Shown: positions 35,788-46,948, counted from the first letter of the stretch. The stretch: DNA of 64,000 bases from Balamuthia mandrillaris (GCA_031835245.1 JAVKOQ010000048.1:124001-188000), one strand, 5' to 3'. A program made the numbers and translations. The notes: generated by a model from the letters alone, not told the origin.

Positions 35788-38700
35788 CAACAACAAACCA
35801 ATTCTAAGCCAGTAACAAAGTACTCTTCGTTTTGGTCAAGATCAGAGAGGGCACGCGTTAACCGGGGTGACGAAGGGGCAGAGTTGTAAGTCTCTGTATC
35901 TGAGTCAGAATCATAGGGTGATTCGCTGATGGTAGATAGCTCTTGAATGTATTTGGGGCTGCGGAGACTGAGTATGTCGATGATATCCATCGATTGGCTC
36001 AACGGCGAGCCCAGCGAAGGTTTTCTCCTCGGATGAAATGCTTCTTCTGTTTTAACAAAGCGAATAGAAATAAGCAAAAACCAAAACAATAATAATGCAC
36101 AAACAAAACAGAAAACTAAATGCAACATTTTTTTGTACCTGATATTTTGTTGCCATTTTTTAAAAGCACAAACGTGGGGACTTTTGCGATGAAGGCGAGA
36201 AGATCGTGTGGAATCTCCGTTAGCAGATTGTCTTCGACGTCGAGCACCGCAAGACTAAGCATGCTTCCCATGTTTCTGCAAAGTCGAGCCAATTTATTGC
36301 CTTTGGCATAAAGCTCTTCCAGAGAGGCCAGTTTCACTGGTTTTCAAAAAGAGAATTAAGCCAAGAAAAGCAGCAGCAGCAGAAGAAGAAGAAGAAGGAC
36401 AAGAAGAAGAAGAAGAATAACAGAAGAAACCTATAGCAGAAGGCAACTTGGGCAGGTTATTTCCTGATATATCCAAAAACTGCAAGTTGTGCAACCGGCC
36501 AATCTTCGAAGAGAGCCTCGTCAATCCATTCTTTGACACATCCAAATAACTTAAAGTGGACACGTCGAACAAAGCGGCTGGCAGGTCCGTCAACAGGTTC
36601 TCTGAGCAAGCCAACATGCTCAACACTCCTGTTCTGCCTACGTTATTGCTCTCTACGACACGAGGGTTGTTGCTGTTGCCACTCCAAATGAGAAAGGGCT
36701 CCGGATTCAAGCTCGTAATATGGTTATCGCTGATGTCAAGGCTTCGCAGAGAGAAGAGAAGCCCCAAAGCGTCGGGAAGTTCGGTGAGAATGTTCTTGGA
36801 GAGGTCCAACTGGACTAAATGGGTGAGTTTGCAGATGTCAAGCGGAAGTTCAGGTCCGAGAGATAAGTTACGGAGCTCTAAAGTCTCGCGGTTGATTTGT
36901 TGAGAGTGTTGAATGACTTTGGAGAGTTCTTGAGATACGCGTGCTGTTATGCTATTGTTTCTTTTGCGAGAATTTGTTGTTGCAGAAGAAGAAGACGAAG
37001 ATGGATCTTCAATAGAGACAGAGGGCTGTTCTTGCTGCGGCTGGTCTAAGCTGCTTTTTCTTTTTGTGGGTGATGTGGGCTCTGCTGAAGAAGGGGATTT
37101 GAGGTCAGATCTTATGTTCGAAGAAGAGATACTGCGAGTTCTTCTTCCTGAAGAAGGAGGGACCAACAGCGACGAAGGAGATAAAGGTGAATCGTTCTTA
37201 GGATTCGCGTTTGATACTTTTTGGGTTTTGGTCATGTCCATACTGTTTCGCTTCTTGCTCTTTGCTTTTGCATCTTTTTCTTCTGTATCTTTTTCCTTGT
37301 CCTTTTGTTTTTGTTTATCGCTGTTTCTTCGAGGTTTCTTCTTCTTCTTAAGCTTGTTGCTGAGTGTTGCTGCGTCTTTCGTCACCCCCAACACATCGTT
37401 GAAGTCATTCGCGTCCGTTTCGAGAAAGAGTTGCAGTTTTAGCCATTGAAAGTTGGAGGAATGATAGACTCGCGGATAGACAAACAGATGTTTGTTCTTT
37501 GCCACAAAGGCGCTCAAGTTGGAGTACTTTATGACGCGTTTGTCTTCATCCGGGTTTCCCATGGTTACTAGTATTCCTCCCTCTGGATCGTTTTCTATAT
37601 TGTTGAAATGACAAAGCTTACAATATTTCTCATTTGTTAGCAAGAAGAAGAAGAAGAAGAAAAAAAAACGAATAGAGATAAGGTCATACTTACTTTGCCT
37701 TCTTTGATATAATCGACAGTGAAGCAGCATGGCTTGCTGCTGTAGCGGATCATGAAGGAACCTTCCTCTGGTTTGTCGAACATAGCAGTCTCTGCTGCGC
37801 TCCTGCTTAGTCTTCCGTGAAACCACCTTCATCGGTTTACAAGGCATTAGTCTCTGTTCTTTTGGTTTGTTTGATGCAAGAAGAAGAAGAATAACAACAA
37901 CAGCAAGAGTAACAAGAACAAGAAAAAAGAGAGGAAGGAAAGGCACATTTTGCCATGTTGCAATATATCTCTAATCTAAACAAAAAAAAAGAATGTAAGA
38001 AATAGAACCAAAAAAAAAAATAGAATGAGAGAACGAATGGTAAGAAAGAAATAGTATTTGTACCAGAAGAAGAAGAAGAAGAAGAACAAGAAGAACAAGA
38101 ACAAGAACAAGAACAAGAACAAGAACAAGAACAAGAACAAGAAAGAAGAACAAGAACAAGAACAAGAACAAGAACAAGAACAAGAACAAGAACAAGAACA
38201 AGAACAAGAACAAGAACAAGAACAAGAACAAGAAGAACAAGAAGAAGAACAAGAAGAAGAAGAAGAAGAAGAAGAAGAAGAACAAGAACAAGAACAAGAA
38301 CAAGAACAAGAACAAGAACAAGAACAAGAACAAGAACAAGAACAAGAACAACATGAAGAAGCAAACCAACCTTGATCAAACTGACAGCAGGGCGGCCAAA
38401 GTGTAGCAACAAGTGAATGAACCGATCTTTGGTGACATAAAAGACGGACTCCTCCTCGTTCTCCTCTCCCGTGTCCGCCAAAATGGTGGCCAGGCACACT
38501 TTCTCCAGCGGCGTGAGAAAGGTGGCTGCCTCCTTGTCCTCCTTTTGTTCTTCTCTCAGACACTCCACATAAGCCTCACAAAACGGTCTAAGAGGGATCT
38601 AACCCAAACCAACAAAACAAAAAAAAAATTGGAGTTACCATACAAAAATAAAAATAACGATAAAAGATGCCAAAAGAAACCAACTTTCTCTTTCGCTTGC

Positions 38701-38798
38701 TCTCCCCCGGAAGAAGCTATTTCTTGAGCTCTCTTCCATACGTTATCCACAAACTCTGGATAAACGGTCATCGATGGCGGGGACGAAGGTCCCAACAT
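33481..38798 (-). CDS. SH2 - leucine-rich repeat - RapGAP protein
   Basis: Seventeen exons close in phase from ATG 38798 to stop 33481, about 1212 residues, so one gene is well supported. Residues 1-115 are helical (an EF/STAT-linker-like region ending FIHLLLHFGRPAVSLIK). A 29-base exon at 37947-37975 joins them to an SH2 domain at about 124-215: WFHGRLSRSAAET, with the phosphotyrosine-binding Arg in FMIRYS, then DPEGGILV and YPRV. A basic, Ser-rich linker precedes leucine-rich repeats (about 400-625, LTHLVQLDLSKNILTELP). The RapGAP part (about 710-1110) has RRYFYG, KVLGPLFISI, LKGWDKYSGGL, KGHEIMFHV, then RKRHIGNDIV holding the catalytic Asn thumb, and FLTKLINAE. It should switch off Rap/Ras-type GTPases at phosphotyrosine sites; the target is unknown. 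Amoebozoan LRR-SH2 proteins exist (Dictyostelium lrrB), but I know none with a RapGAP. Confidence 0.9.
38061..38350. repeat. Hexanucleotide (AAGAAC)n array in an intron
   Basis: Some 290 bases, mostly a regular AACAAG hexamer with two GAA-rich interruptions, between exons 2 and 3 of the SH2-LRR-RapGAP gene. Sense strand is pyrimidine-rich TTCTTG. Confidence 0.95.
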
Positions 38799-39094
38799 TC
38801 AAAAAGCAAAGGCAGCCCCCTGCAGCTGGCCCCCTCCTCTCCTCTCTGCTGTTTTTTCTTCTCTTCTTGCGAGTTTCAGTTTGTCGACATGAAATGATAT
38901 TTTGTGGAGATTTTATCGAATTTTAGTCTAAATATCGCCAAATTATTTAAATGATGATAATATATTATCGATGATTTGAGAAAATATCGTTGTCGACACC
39001 AATTCATATATTTTTTGTGTGTAATGCATGGGTCTGTCCCTTTGTGCATGTCTGCCTCTCCTCCTCACCCCCGTCTGCTGTGGTTTCCTGTCCT
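38799..39094. promoter_or_regulatory. Upstream region of the SH2-LRR-RapGAP gene
   Basis: 296 bases. The part 38880-39010 is AT-rich and bounded by two GTCGAC palindromes (38883-38888 and 38992-38997) with ATCGAT near 38968 between them. It lies just upstream of ATG 38798 on the minus strand and just downstream of the ankyrin gene's stop. Confidence 0.4.
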
Positions 39095-40111
39095 TTAGTA
39101 GTCGTCTTCAGGCTCCCAAGGGCACCCGTTTTCTTTTGCCCATTCTGCCACCTCAAAATATTCGTTTTCGAGAGCAGCGCCGTAGGTAGAGATGCTCCAA
39201 GGGCAGCCTTTCTCTCTTGCCCATTTGAGCATCTCCAAGTCCCCGTTCGCTGCGGCGTTGGCGCAGGTGAAGTCGTCCCAAGGACACCCGTTTTCATGCA
39301 ACCACTTCAACACGTGGAGGTGGCCATGCTCAGCGGCTGCTGCACAAGTCCACTCGTTCCACGGGCACCCGTTTTCCTTCAGCCATTTCAGCACCTCCAT
39401 CTGACCACTCACTACAGCTTTCACGCTAGCGTGGTAGCTCCAAGGACATCCGTTTTCCTTCAGCCATTTCAGCACCTCCAAGCGGCCGCTGCCTGCAGCA
39501 GACTGAAATGTGCCTTGGTTCCAAGGGCATCCGTTCTCCCTCGCCCATTGCAACACCTCCAAATGCCCGTTACGAGCGGCCTCGGAGCAAGTCATGGCAT
39601 TCCAAGGACAGCCGTTCTCCCTCGCCCATCGCAGAACCTCCAAATGACCTCCACGAGCAGCCCAGGTGCAAGTCATGGCATTCCAAGGACATCCGTTCTC
39701 TCTCGCCCATTTGAGCACTTCCAAATGACCATTCTCAGCAGCGTGCATGCAGACCCGGTCGTTCCAAGGGTATCCGTTTGCTCTGGCCCATTGCAAAGCA
39801 CCCAAGCAGCCATTCGCCGCGACATGCTGGCAGACCAGCTGAGCGGGACGGGAGTGGCATTCTGGCAGTTGTGGAGGAATGGGGTGTGCCCACTGCAGGG
39901 CTGTCAGGGAGGAGCAGGCCCATTGCAGGCTGAGCTTCCGTCGGAGCTCAGGAGGGCTGCAGGAAAACCATCTCCGGCAAGTCCTAGCCGCTGGTGCTAC
40001 GTCGCACTGTGGAAGGTGTTTAAGCACCAAGCTCAGCAATTCATTGGGCAGCATCTCTTCCACCCAACAGCGAGCTGTCGGCTCGTCGTCAGTAACGCTC
40101 AAACCGTTCAT
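39095..40111 (-). CDS. F-box-like / ankyrin repeat protein, intronless
   Basis: One exon, 338 residues, ATG at 40111. Residues 17-55 (EEMLPNELLSLVLKHLP ... CRRWF) look like an F-box. The remainder is about ten ankyrin-type units of 26-27 residues, each ending with ENGCPW and starting with an A-A-x-G-H/x-LEVLKWA helix. This repeat flavour is shared by Amoebozoa, oomycetes and large DNA viruses of amoebae. The likely role is a substrate adaptor of an SCF ligase. The gene is GC-richer than its surroundings and lacks introns among intron-rich neighbours, so gene transfer or retroposition is possible; the next gene left starts only 300 bases away. Confidence 0.88.
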   Translation of the reverse strand: MNGLSVTDDEPTARCWVEEMLPNELLSLVLKHLPQCDVAPAARTCRRWFSCSPPELRRKLSLQWACSSLTALQWAHPIPPQLPECHSRPAQLVCQHVAANGCLGALQWARANGYPWNDRVCMHAAENGHLEVLKWARENGCPWNAMTCTWAARGGHLEVLRWARENGCPWNAMTCSEAARNGHLEVLQWARENGCPWNQGTFQSAAGSGRLEVLKWLKENGCPWSYHASVKAVVSGQMEVLKWLKENGCPWNEWTCAAAAEHGHLHVLKWLHENGCPWDDFTCANAAANGDLEMLKWAREKGCPWSISTYGAALENEYFEVAEWAKENGCPWEPEDDY

Positions 40112-40240
40112 CTCGCTTTCGGAACCAAGGAAGTGAGCAAGCCCGGTGCAGTGCCGTTTTATCTTTTTTCTTCTTCCTGAACTTCTTTCTCTTTATTTTA
40201 CCGGTTACAATTAACTTGCGTGTTCTTATAATTGCAATCA

Positions 40241-41123
40241 TCAAACAACGATATGAGCAGCACACCCGGCCCAGGCCTGAGCGCAGGCATACAGGACCTT
40301 TCCACGAAAGTGCTCCGGTAAGGCCCTCCTGAAGAACGTGGAGCTGAGCGGGAACGTGAACCAGGCTTCGTTCTTCTCGAGATCCACCGCCACGCCAAGA
40401 CTTGTATTCGGTTTGTTGGGGACCACTTCTCCTTGGTAGATCAAAGCGGCAATGCTGGAGTTGAACACGCCACCAGACTCGTTCCTCGCTTGGTCCTCGT
40501 CCTTGCCGTGATGGTAGCTCATAGCGTCCAAGTAGACACCACAAAGGGATTCATGGAAGCGAATGCCCGCCACAGAAGGGTCGCAGGTTATGCCGATGCC
40601 GACCTGGTTGCCCAACGGCTTGACGAAGAACCACTGACCGCTTCCTCGAAAGGGTTGGGAGCAGTGCATCGCCACGACGCAGTTCCAGTTGCAGCCGGGG
40701 CTCTTGAGCCGCGTTGGGGAGAGGCAGCGGCGTTGCTTGGTGGCTCTGCAGGTGGAGCAGAAGTTGCTGGAGGGGAGGTCGAAGCGAACGAGGTAGAGGG
40801 AGGCTACGCGGTGAAAGGTGGAGTTGACCGGGACGCGGTGAAAGGTGGAGTTGACCGGGACGCGGTGAAAGGTGGAGGTCGAAGGGTCAACTCCACCTTT
40901 CACCGCGTAGCCTCCCTCTACCTCGTTCGCAACTCCACCTTTCGAGGAGGCATTTGTGGAGGGAGCGTTGGTAAGGGAGCAAAAAAGACAGGGCCAACGA
41001 GAGGAGTTCCTCGGGGAGAGTCTCCCAGTCGGGCTGTTGGTCTCTGTTGGTGGAAGTCATCAGCCGTTTTCTTTCGTTTCCTTGGCTCCTATAATAGCTT
41101 TTCGGTGGTATAATTATAACCAA
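40241..41123 (-). pseudogene. F-box / SPRY-like gene disrupted by inverted duplication
   Basis: The 3' part, 40241 to about 40880, encodes a SPRY-like domain: GSGQWFFVKPLGNQVGIGI, GVYLDAMSYHH, SLGVAVDLEKNEAWFTF and a stop after CAAHIVV. The 5' part (ATG at 41061) encodes an F-box-like start, TLPEELLSLALSFLLP. The two are in different frames and are separated by an inverted repeat (40784-40829 against 40885-40930) and tandem 27-base copies that give the peptide repeat NSTFHRVPV. One reading is that an ancestral F-box/SPRY gene was broken by this rearrangement; a one-base difference in the T run near 40985 would also change the frame. An intron joining the halves is possible but no good splice pair is seen. 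Confidence 0.55.
40784..40930. repeat. 46-base perfect inverted repeat with tandem 27-mers in the loop
   Basis: Left arm 40784-40829 and right arm 40885-40930 are exact reverse complements. The 55-base loop carries further copies of the arm's inner part (GGGACGCGGTGAAAGG...), so the unit occurs about three times directly and once inverted. Confidence 0.95.
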
Positions 41124-41235
41124 AAGTTCTTCTTAGGCAACAAAAGCCCTTTCGTTATTCAAAAGTGTTTGTCAAAAGCTGTACAATGCAGAGAGCGTTA
41201 CTGTAAGCAAAGAGAACTTTCTTGGTCCTTGAGCA

Positions 41236-44200
41236 TCAAAGACCTTTGCTGAATATCTCCCACAAGCTGAGCAACATTAAAGTAACCAACACAATCAGGT
41301 GGTACTGCACCGAAGAGAGCAGCTCCATCGCAGCGCTCTTTCTGTTCTGTCTTTCCAGATGCCACTTTCCGATTCGCTTCTGACGAACAACGGTGATCAC
41401 TTCTTCCTCTCCGCCATTCTCTTCATCACCGTTTTCTTCATCCTCTCCTTCTTGTTGCGGGTTCTGTTGCAACAGCTTCATTTGCTTCTTCTTGAACTTG
41501 GCTTCTTTCTTGTGCATCTTTCTCACTTTCTTCACGTGCGTGCGACTCAGTATCAGCCATTCCTCTTTGTAGATGGTATTTACAATCATGTCGCGAAGCA
41601 ACAGTTCGGTTTGTCCAATGAACTCGTTGCCACCCACTCTATCCCAGTCCCATGCAGTTATTTCCAGATGAGCACTTCCGTCCTTTGCTGCTGTTGGTGA
41701 TATTATGCTGGGGAGAGAAACAAATGAAACGTTAGAAGAAGAAGAGGAAGAGGAAGAGGAACAAGAACAAGCAGAAGAACAACAAGAACAAGACGAAGAA
41801 GAGCAACAACACGCACAATGTGAATTGTTGATGAAATACAGGATTGAGAGTGCAGCGCATGACTTTAGTCTTGTGGTGCTGTTTGCCGAACTTGAGTTTG
41901 AAATAAGGATCGCTGAAACCTGTTTATCATGAGTTAAACAAAAAGTAAACCTCAACAAGCTTCGAAATGAGAGTACCATTTGAGTCGTGAGCATCCAAAT
42001 CTTTGGCTTCTTGCACTATAATTCGCAATCAGTAAACCTAAGAGAGGGAGCGAGAGGGAGGAGCAAAAACACACCTGTAACAAAAAGTTTGCCCGAGCCG
42101 TCTCTCAACGTTGAAGGTTGGAATCGCATGCCCAACAACAACATCTGATCTTTCCTATCGACTGCCGCATTCTCTGCCTTTTCTTTCTCTTTGTGTTGTT
42201 GTCTGTTGTCCACATTGACAACTAATACAGAATCACTGCTTGAGCGGTTGAACGGATTCGGCAGTTTACCACCAGAAGAAGCACCAGAAAAGCTATCTCG
42301 ATGATGGACCGTAACAGGAGCGAAGTTGGATCTTGAGTTATATCCAATTTGAGAGAGCGTCATGGTGCACGCCATTTGAGAGATGGCGTTTGGACTGGTC
42401 TCTTGCATGTTTTGTAGGCTGGATTGCAAAGCGGCAGCTGAGGAGCTATCTCCGCCTTCTGATCCATCATCGAACGTCAAGGTTCTTCGAATGAGTTCCG
42501 CTTTGCTCTTGTCCTTGTGGTCTTTGTTCTCTTTTAAAGTTTGTTGGGAATTGTTGTAGTTTCCTCTTACGTCGTTGCTGCTATTGCTTTTGTTGTTCTT
42601 TGCGTCGTGTGGTTGAAGCTTTTTGCTGCTGCGTTTGAAGCGCGCTGAAGTGGCAGAAGAAGTTACCTTGACTTCATTTATCTCCTTCAACAATTGTTGT
42701 CTTCTGAGATAAGAGCGCTGCGTGCTGTTGCCAGTAGGACTGACAAAGATGGCAGGAGCGCTGCCTCTTCGCAAATCTGTGTCTGTCGTTGGCGAGAGAA
42801 TAGGAATCGGAAGACTGGCCCTTCGATCATCCAAGCTTTCGTTGCATTGCTGTTTTTCCTCGGCAGCTACAACGGATTCGTTGTGGTTCCCACTGTTGGT
42901 ATCGCGTTGATGAGAGATGAAAGGAAGAGTATTACGCGCAGTGGGGGAAGTGGGCGAAGACGCGGTTTCAAATTGTTGATGTTGTTGTGCTTGCGGTTGT
43001 GGATCGCAAAGGGCAGACGCGTCCCTACTCATGTTTGCAAAGAGCACACTTTGTTCCTTCAAGTCTTCAAGAACGGGTAAGCGGTCTGTTGTAGTCTGTT
43101 GGGCTGCTGTTTCCCTCTCCTCTGGAGGTGCATTCTCTATTGCTATTGTACTTCCCTCATTTTCTTTCTCTTTCGCTTCTTCTCTTTGCTGTTGTTGCTG
43201 CTGCGGTTGTTCTTTGGTCACGTTTATTGTCTCATGGAGCTCTTCCAGCGAAAACTGCACCGAGTTTCGCTTTCCTTTGTCATCCTCCATTCCTTCTAGC
43301 GCTTTGATTGCTGCTTCTTCTTTCCGCTTCTCTTCCTCTTTTGTTGTTTCTTCTATTCTCCCTTTTGATAACGTTCGAAGAGATGGACGTTCCGTACTAA
43401 CCCTTTCGCTGATGATTCGCTCCATGTCTTTTTGCCACGATCTCCTCCTCTCTTCTTCCTTTTTACTCTTCTTCTTTCGCAAAGACTTTGATGATGAGTT
43501 GGTAGTTGCGTCTCTCACCGTTGCGCTCTTACGAGCGCTCAACGGCTTCTGTGACTTGTTTTTCTCATCACGCCCACTTGTGTCGTTTTCGTAGCTGCTG
43601 CCGGCGGGAATAGAAAGACGACGAATAGGCAGAGATGGGGACGAATCATACGTTTTCATGAAAGAAGAACTCACTGAAGGAGAGATGTTAACTGTTGCTG
43701 ATAGGTTCATATCAAAGCTTCTTTGTCGGGGTAATGAAAGGGGAGCAGTAGCAGAATGGTCATCTTCGGTGGTTGTGGGGGGAGCAGTTCCTTTGCATTT
43801 GCTCCACAGGACGTCCACCTTTGGGAAGAGAGATGCTGCTCCTTTGAAGGTGTACTAGAGAGATGCGTAGTCAATAACAGGTGAACAAACAGAAGCGAAA
43901 GAGGAAACTTAACTTGCTCTCCTTCTGAATCAACAACAATCAAGGAATCTCCCTGTTGTCGTGTGCATTCCAATATGTTGTAGTCCAATTTTACTAAAGT
44001 CCGTTTGCTTTTGTTTTTCTTTTGATCCACAAAGAAGAGGTGATGCTTTGTAACATAAAGTTGTCCTTTGGTTTGGTCTAGTGTACAAACAATATCTGGT
44101 ATATAAGCCGCTGACATTAATCGACCGCATCATAAAAAAGAAAGAAAGAGAAACATAGGAAAAGAAACAAAAAGAAACAAATGAGGAAAAGCAGTTCGCG

Positions 44201-44472
44201 ACGAAAGAAGGAGAGCAAGAATAGGATACCGTCAATCAACGTGTCATCAGGTTGTGCGTCGAACAGCTTTCTCAATACTTTCCACTTCTTCTGGTCCAGT
44301 TTCTCTTTCTTTTCTTGCTCTTTCCGTTCTTTCTTAGTTTCTTCATTATCAAGTGACTCCACTGGTATCTATTGGTTTTTTTGCCAGGTAGTACTGGGTT
44401 AATATCTTGCTTATGGTTCTCTCTGCATCAACTATGCTTCTCCTTTTTGTTCTTTGCTTCCTAGCCCTCTAA

Positions 44473-44503
<31 letters not shown>

Positions 44504-45363
44504 GCTCTTATGCGTTCGTCTCTTCTGGTTCTCTCTTCTGGTCAATTTACCTTTTGATAGAATAACTTGAGATGGAGTGCACCGGTAACTTCCTCCATGG
44601 GCTTGTCCTTCCGTTGTTCCAACGAGAACCAGGCGTCCAAATGTGCGTTCTCGTGCAGCTGCTCTCTCGGAATGATGACTTGCCCCATAAAGTCTTTTCC
44701 GACCTTGTCTTTGTCCCAACAAACCACCTTGATTCCAGCGAAGTGGCTATCCACCTCACTTTGTTATCACAGCAACGAAAAGATAAAGGTTGTGTGCTCT
44801 ATGTGAGTGGTTATTCTATAAAACACAAAGAAAAAAATACACCACGAAGAAACTTCATAAAAGGAACAAGAAAAGAAAGGAAGAAGAAACCACAAGAAAG
44901 AACAAAACGACGAAAAGATAGACTCGTACAATTGGAAGCGGGAGTTAGACCAGATAGGGTTCAGTGCAGAGAGATTGAAAAAGCTCAGAGTCAAGGGTTT
45001 TTAACGCCACGACGAAACAAACCAACGAACAAAAACACACTGAGGAAAGGATATGACTCTTTTTGATGACCTCAGTCTTCTTCTTTCTCTTTTCTTTGCC
45101 GGTGTTATCCACCACGCTCACCACGCAATATGGGTCAGACAAGCCTGAAAGCATTTCAAAACAAAGTCGTGCCATTAGCGGCAAAGACAAAAAAAAAAAA
45201 GCGGGAAGCTAGAGTGACTGACTCACCGTTGCTGTCTTTGGAAGCCAAGTTTCTCCCGGCAAAGACTTGAGAGAGAGTTTTTTTTTTAAAAAAAAAAAAG
45301 CCGTGCAATGCAAAACGCTTACTCATTAATGAAAAACTTACCAGTAACGTGAACGATTTCCAT
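41236..45363 (-). CDS. C2 - GRAM - C2 protein with C-terminal membrane span
   Basis: Multi-exon gene. First exon 45342-45363, second 45227-45265, then to stop 41236; the join near 45000-45070 is not resolved. N-terminal C2: MEIVHVTVFAGRNLASKDSNG, LSDPYCVVSV, then VVCWDKDKVGKDFMGQVIIP. A GRAM domain follows (LFDAQPDDTLIDG, GQLYVTKHHLFFVDQ, RQQGDSLIVVDSEGEQ). A large exon, 42079 to about 43825, is a Ser/Gln-rich, charged linker of some 580 residues. A second C2 (GFSDPYFKLKFG, AWDWDRVGGNEFIGQTELLL) carries the Asp residues expected for Ca2+ binding. A basic coiled stretch and a hydrophobic segment (YHLIVLVTLMLLSLWEIF) lie at the C-terminus. It is probably ER-anchored by its tail and binds lipids or Ca2+ at membrane contacts; this is inference from architecture. 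Confidence 0.82.
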
Positions 45364-45752
45364 CTTATCAACATCAAGAAGAAAAAGACAGATATCCTTT
45401 TCTCTCCCCTTTGTTTGCCAAGCAAGCCTGCCTGCTTGTAGCACAAAACCAAAAAGGTTTCCTTCTGTTCCGTTCCGCTGCCCCCAAAACTTGTTTTTTG
45501 CTAAAACTTTCTTTTTGAACGGTCGTGCTGATGTCAGCTTGCTTAATTTCCACCACTGATGACGTCATTACTGTCGACTGATTGAAATTTCAATCTTTTT
45601 TATTTTTATTATTATTTTTTATTTTATTTATTTATTTATTTATTTGTTTTTATGTTTTTTTTTTACATTAAAAGCTTTTACAGGTTATGAGTAAGGGGTG
45701 TGGCCTCGTGCTTCCAACCGAAACGAGGGGGGGTGGTTTTTTTTTTCTTATC
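45364..45752. promoter_or_regulatory. Upstream region of C2-GRAM gene, CRE-like palindrome
   Basis: 389 bases. TGACGTCA, a perfect CRE/ATF-type palindrome, is at 45560-45567 and a GTCGAC palindrome at 45573-45578, about 200 bases upstream of the minus-strand ATG. The 45600-45670 part is T-rich and probably the 3' end of the next minus-strand gene. Confidence 0.45.
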
Positions 45753-46948
45753 TTATTCATGGATCTGAAGAGGCATGTACTCAAAGCCATAGGCACCGCC
45801 GTCCGCTGCTCCCATGATCTCCTCCTTGACATCGTCCAGATGGAAGCACATCAGCAGCACGATGACCACCAGGAGGAAGATGGAGGTGCAAATGGCTGAC
45901 TCCCAGCCAATGAACGCCATCCAGATCCTCAAGTTTGGCCATGGGCTCTTTCCTGTAGCACATCGCCAGTTTGTTACGACAAAGAAACAAAAAGCAGAGC
46001 AAGAAAGAAAGAACAAAGAAGGGAGCACGAAGAAAAGAACAGAAGAGAAGAACAAGACAAACCTGATCCGCTCTTCGGTTTAGACTCTCCGATGAGACTC
46101 TCGCACTGGTACTTCACACACCCCTCAATGTCCCTCTCCATGAACTTTGGATGCTGCACAAAGTATCCAAAGGCCACCACAAAGCAGGCCAACGCCAGCA
46201 TCATCAGCACCAGCAGCACCCATTTCAAGGGCTTGAAGGAGCGTCTGGGAATGCGCCTCATGGTGGAGGGGACCAACAGTGTGACCAGGATGGTGATGCA
46301 GACGGCCAGGAGGAGGAAGGTCCCGATGACCACCAGCCCCATGGTCAGCATGTAGAGGCGATAGAGGTTGGGCAGCTGGTCCTTCATCTCCTGCCAGGTG
46401 AAGCGCTCCGTGTAGCTATCATGGTCGTCACCGTCCTTCCATTCCACGATCTCCAGGATGCCATCCCATGCTTTGAAAGGTTTGATGAGTGAGTATAAAA
46501 AAAAGGTAAACGGAAGAAGTGGTTTGGGAGGATCCCTTACTGTAGTATTGTTGCTCTGTGTGACGGTCCCCATCTATGTAAACAAAGTACCTGCAGGACG
46601 AGCATAACAAAAGTTAAAAAAGCAGAGGAGGAGGAGCAGCAACAAGAGCCAAGGAGGAAGGATGAGAATGACGGTTGCAAAAAAAAAAAAGTAGTAAAGC
46701 GTTTGACATCGATTTCGTAGTAGTAGCAAGATGAGCTCAAAGAAATGTTTAAAAAAAAGGTACCAAGGAGCAGCCACAGCGCCGAGCCCAAAGAGCAGCG
46801 CCATCAGAGAGAAGCCAAAGAGGATGGAGCCCTTGGCGCAGCAGCACCGCTTGCAGTAGCTCCCATTGTTGTTGGCGCCCGGAGAGTAGGCCTTTCGTTT
46901 CGCCCTTGGCGAGCTTCGTTCGTCTATAATTTCTACCCTGGAAAACAT
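45753..46948 (-). CDS. Multi-span membrane protein, unrecognised
   Basis: Four exons: 46764-46948, about 46548-46602, about 46071-46472 and 45753 to about 45955. The short N-terminus is basic with a KRCCCAKG motif (possible palmitoylation), followed by the first span (ILFGFSLMALLFGLGAVAAPW). A hydrophilic extracellular/lumenal loop (YFVYIDGDRHTEQQYY ... DGILEIVEWKDGDD) precedes spans LTMGLVVIGTFLLLAVCITIL and VLLVLMMLALACFVVAFGYF. A second loop holds a Cys pair (GCVKYQC), then a last span AICTSIFLLVVIVLLMCF and a short cytosolic tail. Four spans with conserved-looking loop cysteines resemble tetraspan/claudin-like topology, but no family motif proves it. Confidence 0.72.

Noticed and set aside
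38990-40180. 396-residue plus-strand open frame
   Set aside because: Antisense of the regular ankyrin repeats; its repeats mirror those of the minus-strand gene.
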